Assembly: GCA_002389785.1 (NCBI GenBank)
Contig: DGQS01000255.1
Location: 1-9,720 of the forward strand
Reading direction: 5' to 3'
Length of the DNA: 9,720 nt
Source of the DNA: Bacteroidetes bacterium UBA4408
GTDB taxonomy: Bacteria > Bacteroidota > Bacteroidia > UBA4408
Notes under the pieces: model-generated
The model's input: the letters and a program-made list of their open reading frames with translations, nothing else
The model's database searches: none
What the model was told of the DNA's origin: nothing
Shown: positions 6,918 through 9,720 of the stretch, piece after piece
How positions within the stretch are numbered: position 1 is the stretch's first letter
Layout: every line of letters begins with the position of its first letter
Position numbers and translations under genes: made by a program

Positions 6918-7601
6918 TTAGAAATCAAATTTATATCCTACACCTTTTACAGTTTTAATATAGGTATCGCCTAATTTTTCGCGTAATTTTCGAATGTGTA
7001 CATCAATGGTTCTATCGCCTACAACCACATCATCGCCCCATACTTGCGATAAAATATGTTCGCGAGTAAATACTTTTCCGGGTTTGGATGAAAGCAATGC
7101 GAGTAATTCAAATTCTTTTTTGGGAAGGTAAATTTTTTCTCCGTCCTTTTCAATGCAGTATTGTTCGCGGTCAATCACAATTCCACCCAAATGCAAATTT
7201 TCAACCGCAGGGGCTAGGTTTCGATTTCTTCGCAACAAGGCTTTAATTCGACTGATTAAAACGCGTGGTTTAATTGGCTTGCTAATATAATCGTCGGCCC
7301 CAACTTCAAATCCTGCTATTTGCGAATAATCTTCATTACGTGCTGTTAGAAAAGCGATTATTACTTGTTGCAATTCACTGTTTTCACGCAATTGATTACA
7401 GGTTTCAACACCGTCCATACCAGGCATCATTACATCGAGTAAAATGAGTTGTGGTTTTTCTTGTAAAGCAATCTCAACGGCTTGTTTCCCGTTATCTGCG
7501 GTTAGTACCCGGTAGCCTTCTTTGCGCAAATTATAACTCAAAAATTCAAGAATATCCGTATCGTCATCTACCAGTAATATTGTTTGACCTTCTGTAGCCA
7601 T
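6918..7601 (-). CDS. OmpR/PhoB-family response regulator
   Basis: The 227-residue regulator has a receiver domain (about 7-122) and a winged-helix DNA-binding domain (about 135-227). The receiver has the acidic pocket D12/D13, phospho-acceptor D56 in LLDVMMPGMDG, T86 in FLTARNE and K108 in DDYISKPIKP. The effector domain shows the OmpR/PhoB pattern LPKKEFELLALLSSKPGKVF, VWGDDVVVGDRTIDVHIRKLREKLG and a C-terminal IKTVKGVGYKF hairpin. Proteins of this type bind tandem half-sites about 11 bp apart, and a TTAA-N7-TTAA pair lies upstream (7664-7677). It is transcribed first in the operon, with the kinase following. The regulon cannot be deduced; a phosphate role is plausible by resemblance only. 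Confidence 0.94.
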   Translation of the reverse strand: MATEGQTILLVDDDTDILEFLSYNLRKEGYRVLTADNGKQAVEIALQEKPQLILLDVMMPGMDGVETCNQLRENSELQQVIIAFLTARNEDYSQIAGFEVGADDYISKPIKPRVLISRIKALLRRNRNLAPAVENLHLGGIVIDREQYCIEKDGEKIYLPKKEFELLALLSSKPGKVFTREHILSQVWGDDVVVGDRTIDVHIRKLREKLGDTYIKTVKGVGYKFDF

Positions 7602-7626
7602 GTGCTTAATTTATTTCTGTGCAAAT

Positions 7627-7646
7627 TTCACTATTGCGTTAGTGAA
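7627..7646. promoter_or_regulatory. Perfect inverted repeat ahead of the response regulator gene
   Basis: TTCACTA (7627-7633) and TAGTGAA (7640-7646) form a perfect 7-bp inverted repeat with a 6-base spacer, 26 bp upstream of the regulator ATG. The symmetry suits a dimeric repressor or activator, or a hairpin in the leader mRNA. Which one is not decided by the sequence. Confidence 0.35.
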
Positions 7647-7660
7647 GGGTATTGTTGCAA

Positions 7661-7679
7661 TGTTAAGAAATCATTAACA
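7661..7679. promoter_or_regulatory. Possible OmpR/PhoB-type binding site (TTAA repeats, 11-bp period)
   Basis: TGTTAA (7661-7666) and TTAACA (7674-7679) flank a 7-base spacer. The TTAA cores repeat every 11 bp, the half-site spacing preferred by OmpR/PhoB regulators, and the site lies 60-80 bp upstream of the regulator gene itself. Autoregulation is an inference; AT-rich repeats of this length also occur by chance. Confidence 0.3.
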
Positions 7680-7781
7680 ATAATTAAATTAGAACAGCGG
7701 TCTTAGATTGAATATGTCTAAATTCTTAAAAGCCTGTTCAGTGTTTTAAATAGTAATACCAGATACACCCATGCACACTGG

Positions 7782-7800
7782 CGCGCGCTTGTAGCGCGTG
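7782..7800. repeat. GC-rich REP-like hairpin
   Basis: Bases 7782-7789 (CGCGCGCT) pair with 7793-7800 (AGCGCGTG) in an 8-pair stem with one G-T wobble and a 3-base loop. It is an island of almost pure GC in AT-rich intergenic DNA. This is typical of dispersed palindromic (REP) elements spread by REP-associated transposases. Only one copy is in this window, so the repeat status is inferred. Confidence 0.4.
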
Positions 7801-7858
7801 ACTTCTATTGGTGTTACAAAATTTATGCTTAACGGATTCCTGAACTTATATTTTTCTG

Positions 7859-7898
7859 ATATCCGTGCAAAATTAGGATATGTGTATTTAATAGCAAG
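7859..7898 (-). promoter_or_regulatory. Minus-strand promoter with a palindrome around its -7 element
   Basis: On the minus strand 7898-7895 reads CTTG and, exactly 19 bases later, 7875-7868 reads TAATTTTG, a perfect TAnnTTTG -7 element continuing into CA. It is the best promoter in the window. The -7 lies inside an inverted repeat, ATATCC (7859-7864) and GGATAT (7876-7881), spaced by 11 bp, which suggests an operator overlapping the promoter. It points toward the response regulator about 260 bp away. Confidence 0.55.
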
Positions 7899-7988
7899 TG
7901 CATTGGGTTGTATATGATATTAACGACCATATTCTTACTGTATTCATCCTTGCTGCTGGACATAGAAAAGATATTTATGATTAATACA

Positions 7989-8008
7989 AAAGCCCCGAAA
8001 GGGGCTTT
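7989..8008 (-). terminator. Strong intrinsic terminator of the RHS/membrane-protein operon
   Basis: AAAGCCCC (7989-7996), a four-base GAAA loop (TTTC in the minus-strand transcript) and GGGGCTTT (8001-8008) form a perfect eight-pair hairpin, only 4 bp past the stop codon at 8013. The minus-strand product ends in a GGGGCTTTTGT run. A-rich and T-rich flanks on both sides mean that it could act on either strand. Confidence 0.75.
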
Positions 8009-8012
8009 GTTG

Positions 8013-8408
8013 TTACTGTCTTTGTTCTATCTGTTGTCGTTGTTTCTCTTGCAAGTTTTTATCATGCTGCTTTGTAGATATCCAAGCTATAAGAAGTACA
8101 GAGAAGACAATGTATAAAACCGAATATAATCCACTATTCTTGCTTGGTACTATTTCTTTATAATGAGCAGCTTGAAAAACTAAAAAATAATTCAACAAAC
8201 AAATCAAACCAAAGAAAATGAAAACCAAGGTAGTAGAAAAAGGCACCTCAGGGAAAATGTAGAACATTATAATATCAAACAACCCAAATAAATTTGCAAA
8301 TAGCATTAATGATGATGCGTAAAAAGTAAACATTACAGGCATGTTATCTTTTTTGCGAACATAAAAATGGTAAACAACTGAACAAAAAGTTAAATATGCT
8401 TTTATCAT
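8013..8408 (-). CDS. Small multi-pass membrane protein, candidate immunity partner of the RHS tail
   Basis: I do not recognise a named family. The 131-residue protein has three clear hydrophobic segments (about residues 27-51, 58-80 and 93-111), possibly a short fourth near 4-17, and a charged, glutamine-rich C-terminal tail (about 112-131: KNLQEKQRQQIEQRQ). Its ATG (8408-8406) overlaps the TGA of the RHS gene (8407-8405) as ATGA, so the two are translationally coupled, and a terminator follows at once. A small gene placed directly behind the variable tail of an RHS protein is the usual position of an immunity gene. A membrane location would suit protection against a toxin acting at the inner membrane, which fits the hydrophobic RHS C-terminus. 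This function is inferred from position and topology only. Confidence 0.7.
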   Translation of the reverse strand: MIKAYLTFCSVVYHFYVRKKDNMPVMFTFYASSLMLFANLFGLFDIIMFYIFPEVPFSTTLVFIFFGLICLLNYFLVFQAAHYKEIVPSKNSGLYSVLYIVFSVLLIAWISTKQHDKNLQEKQRQQIEQRQ

Positions 8409-9720
8409 GGCTTGGTAGCATAATTATAAAGTGGTTTCGCAATTAAAAAATAAGTCCCACTTACTATCCACCCACCGCCAGGAATAAATCCAACACCTCC
8501 CATAATTAAATCCAGTGATGCCTCTGCACCACTTATTTGACCAGCATTATATTGTGCCACAGTGCCGACCATCCCAACAACCCCTAAAGTAGCACCAGCA
8601 ACTTTCAAAACACTACCAGTTGTCTGAAGTACTTTTGTTGCAGTCGAAATATTTCCGATGGGTGTCCTAATAATAGTTTCAGGATGTAAACTGCCGTATT
8701 TTCCTCTATCAACAAGGATTTTACCAATATTATATTCAGCGCCTCCTATTGCTAAATCCGCTGCAGGACTGGTATATTTATTTATTGCATCAGAAGTCTG
8801 TCCCCAACCACCCCCACCACCTTGAGTCTTATCAATCAACAAATCGTAAACGGCAGAAATTTTTGAAATTTTTGGAATAGAATAAAGTGCTATTTTTCCT
8901 TCATCAAATATTCCGTCAAAAGGGTTTATATAACCATATTTTATTTGAGAAGTTCCATCGCTATAAGAAACAATTTTTTTAGCAGGGATTCCATTAACAT
9001 ATTTTTTGTGGTTTGCTGCATTGTATAAATCAACTGCTTCGCCTGGAGTATCAACAACCGATATAGAGCCATCCGCATTTATCACTTGAAATAATTCGGC
9101 CAACAAACCTGGTACATTAATCTCACCTCCTGCACGTTTTGATGCTAAAAATTCGGATTTACTGCCAGGCATACCATCAACCATATAACCTTTTCCGGGA
9201 TTTGGATCCCAAAACATATCACCGGCAGAACCATTTTGAGCTGTCTCGAAATTAAATCCTTGTTTATAGGTAAAATAAGCATACCCTCCATACGCCCACC
9301 CACTAGGGTCAGTATATTTTAAAGGATTATTAAGAACATAACTGTAGCCATTGTAGTTTTGTGTATTACTTGGGTTTTGCAACAATTTATCGGGGCTCAA
9401 AAAGCGAGCAAGTACAGGATCGTACATACGTCCGTTCATGTTTATTAGTGCAAATTCTTTTAGGTGTTCGTGTCCGGTGTAGCCGCGGTACAGCCAATTG
9501 GGGAGGTTGGGTATGTTGTTAGTGGTCCAGTCGGCAGGGTTGCGGGCATTGCCCCAAGCATCGAAACTTTGATTGAGTTTGTTTCCATTGTCGTCAACCA
9601 AGGTTGTTATACTGCCTAAGTTATCGGTAAAAACATAGTGCATGTTGCCTTGGCTTGCGCCATTTTGTTTCACATACATAGCAGCTAATCCGGTGGGTGC
9701 GCTAATGTAAGTTATTTCAT
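8405..9720 (-). CDS. RHS-repeat protein, C-terminal part: RHS core plus variable toxin-like tail (5' end outside window)
   Basis: The open frame enters from the right edge (ITYISAPTGLAAMYVKQNG is in frame upstream of the first visible ATG at 9679), so this is the last 437 residues of a much longer surface or secreted RHS/YD-repeat protein. The RHS core is plain: HYVFTDNLGSITTLVDDNG, SFDAWGN, GYTGHEHL, LINMNGRMYDPVLARFLSPD, YNGYSYVLNNPLKYTDPSGW. The final PLKYTDPSG matches the PxxxxDPxG boundary motif where RHS shells release their tail. The following 300 or so residues are variable and unlike any toxin that I recognise. They contain a glycine run (GGGGGWG) and end in an 80-residue glycine- and alanine-rich hydrophobic stretch (KVLQTTGSVLKVAGATLG, LIMGGVGFIPGGGWIVSG, LIAKPLYNYATKP) that could enter membranes. 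Base composition falls from the core to the tail. It overlaps the downstream membrane-protein gene by ATGA. Confidence 0.9.
   Translation of the reverse strand, partial: EITYISAPTGLAAMYVKQNGASQGNMHYVFTDNLGSITTLVDDNGNKLNQSFDAWGNARNPADWTTNNIPNLPNWLYRGYTGHEHLKEFALINMNGRMYDPVLARFLSPDKLLQNPSNTQNYNGYSYVLNNPLKYTDPSGWAYGGYAYFTYKQGFNFETAQNGSAGDMFWDPNPGKGYMVDGMPGSKSEFLASKRAGGEINVPGLLAELFQVINADGSISVVDTPGEAVDLYNAANHKKYVNGIPAKKIVSYSDGTSQIKYGYINPFDGIFDEGKIALYSIPKISKISAVYDLLIDKTQGGGGGWGQTSDAINKYTSPAADLAIGGAEYNIGKILVDRGKYGSLHPETIIRTPIGNISTATKVLQTTGSVLKVAGATLGVVGMVGTVAQYNAGQISGAEASLDLIMGGVGFIPGGGWIVSGTYFLIAKPLYNYATKP

Larger units (their letters stand above)
7602..8012. other. 411-bp gene-free region upstream of the two-component operon
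   Basis: No convincing coding region is present. The stretch holds, from left to right, two inverted repeats near the regulator start (7627-7646, 7661-7679), a GC-rich hairpin (7782-7800), a promoter with overlapping palindrome (7859-7898) and the terminator of the RHS operon (7989-8008). The strong minus-strand promoter would give the regulator mRNA a leader of about 260 nt, or could make a small RNA; I see no internal terminator to favour the latter. Confidence 0.5.

Noticed and set aside
7602..8012. CRISPR array, tRNA or riboswitch in the largest intergenic gap
   Set aside because: No spaced repeats, cloverleaf or known aptamer core were seen; only isolated palindromes and a single GC-rich hairpin.
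7908..8117. 69-codon hydrophobic plus-strand ORF
   Set aside because: It runs through the terminator hairpin and the antisense of the 131-residue membrane protein; the hydrophobicity mirrors the opposite-strand gene.

Overview
The window looks like a chromosomal segment from a member of the Bacteroidota, probably a Chitinophagales, Sphingobacteriia or Flavobacteriia relative. I infer this from moderately AT-rich DNA, start codons without clear Shine-Dalgarno sequences, promoter motifs of the Bacteroidota type (TTTG-like -33, 19 bp, TAnnTTTG -7), a bacteroidotal SecA N-terminus, and an RHS core of the kind common in that phylum. Species cannot be named from this sequence alone.

Layout. Bases 1-856 (minus) are the first 285 codons of secA, which runs off the left edge. 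Its promoter and a leader with tandem repeats lie in 857-997. On the plus strand follow a class I SAM methyltransferase (1093-1908) and a cobalamin-binding-domain radical SAM enzyme (2003-3406), which together look like a small modification pathway of unknown product. A short-chain dehydrogenase-like gene (3408-4199, minus) is divergent from 3-hydroxyanthranilate 3,4-dioxygenase (4271-4798) and 2-amino-3-carboxymuconate-6-semialdehyde decarboxylase (4851-5864). The last two are consecutive enzymes of tryptophan/kynurenine degradation: ring opening of 3-hydroxyanthranilate, then decarboxylation of the product before it cyclises to quinolinate. The SDR lacks the usual Tyr/Lys catalytic pair and may serve an unassigned role in this catabolism.

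A two-component system follows on the minus strand: an OmpR/PhoB-type response regulator (6918-7601), then a PhoR-like membrane histidine kinase (5865-6908). The 411-bp gap 7602-8012 holds a good minus-strand promoter, several inverted repeats that could be operators, and a GC-rich REP-like hairpin. At the right, also on the minus strand, is the 3' part of an RHS-repeat protein (8405 to beyond 9720): a conserved core followed by a compositionally different variable tail. It overlaps by ATGA with a 131-residue multi-pass membrane protein (8013-8408), and a strong terminator follows. This is the arrangement expected of a polymorphic toxin and its cognate immunity protein, although the tail matches no toxin family that I recognise.

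Gene packing is very tight at the two convergent junctions (1 bp between stop codons at 3406/3408, 0 bp at 5864/5865). The best candidates for new biology are the RHS tail with its coupled membrane protein, the SDR with a changed active site beside the kynurenine genes, and the methyltransferase/radical SAM pair.
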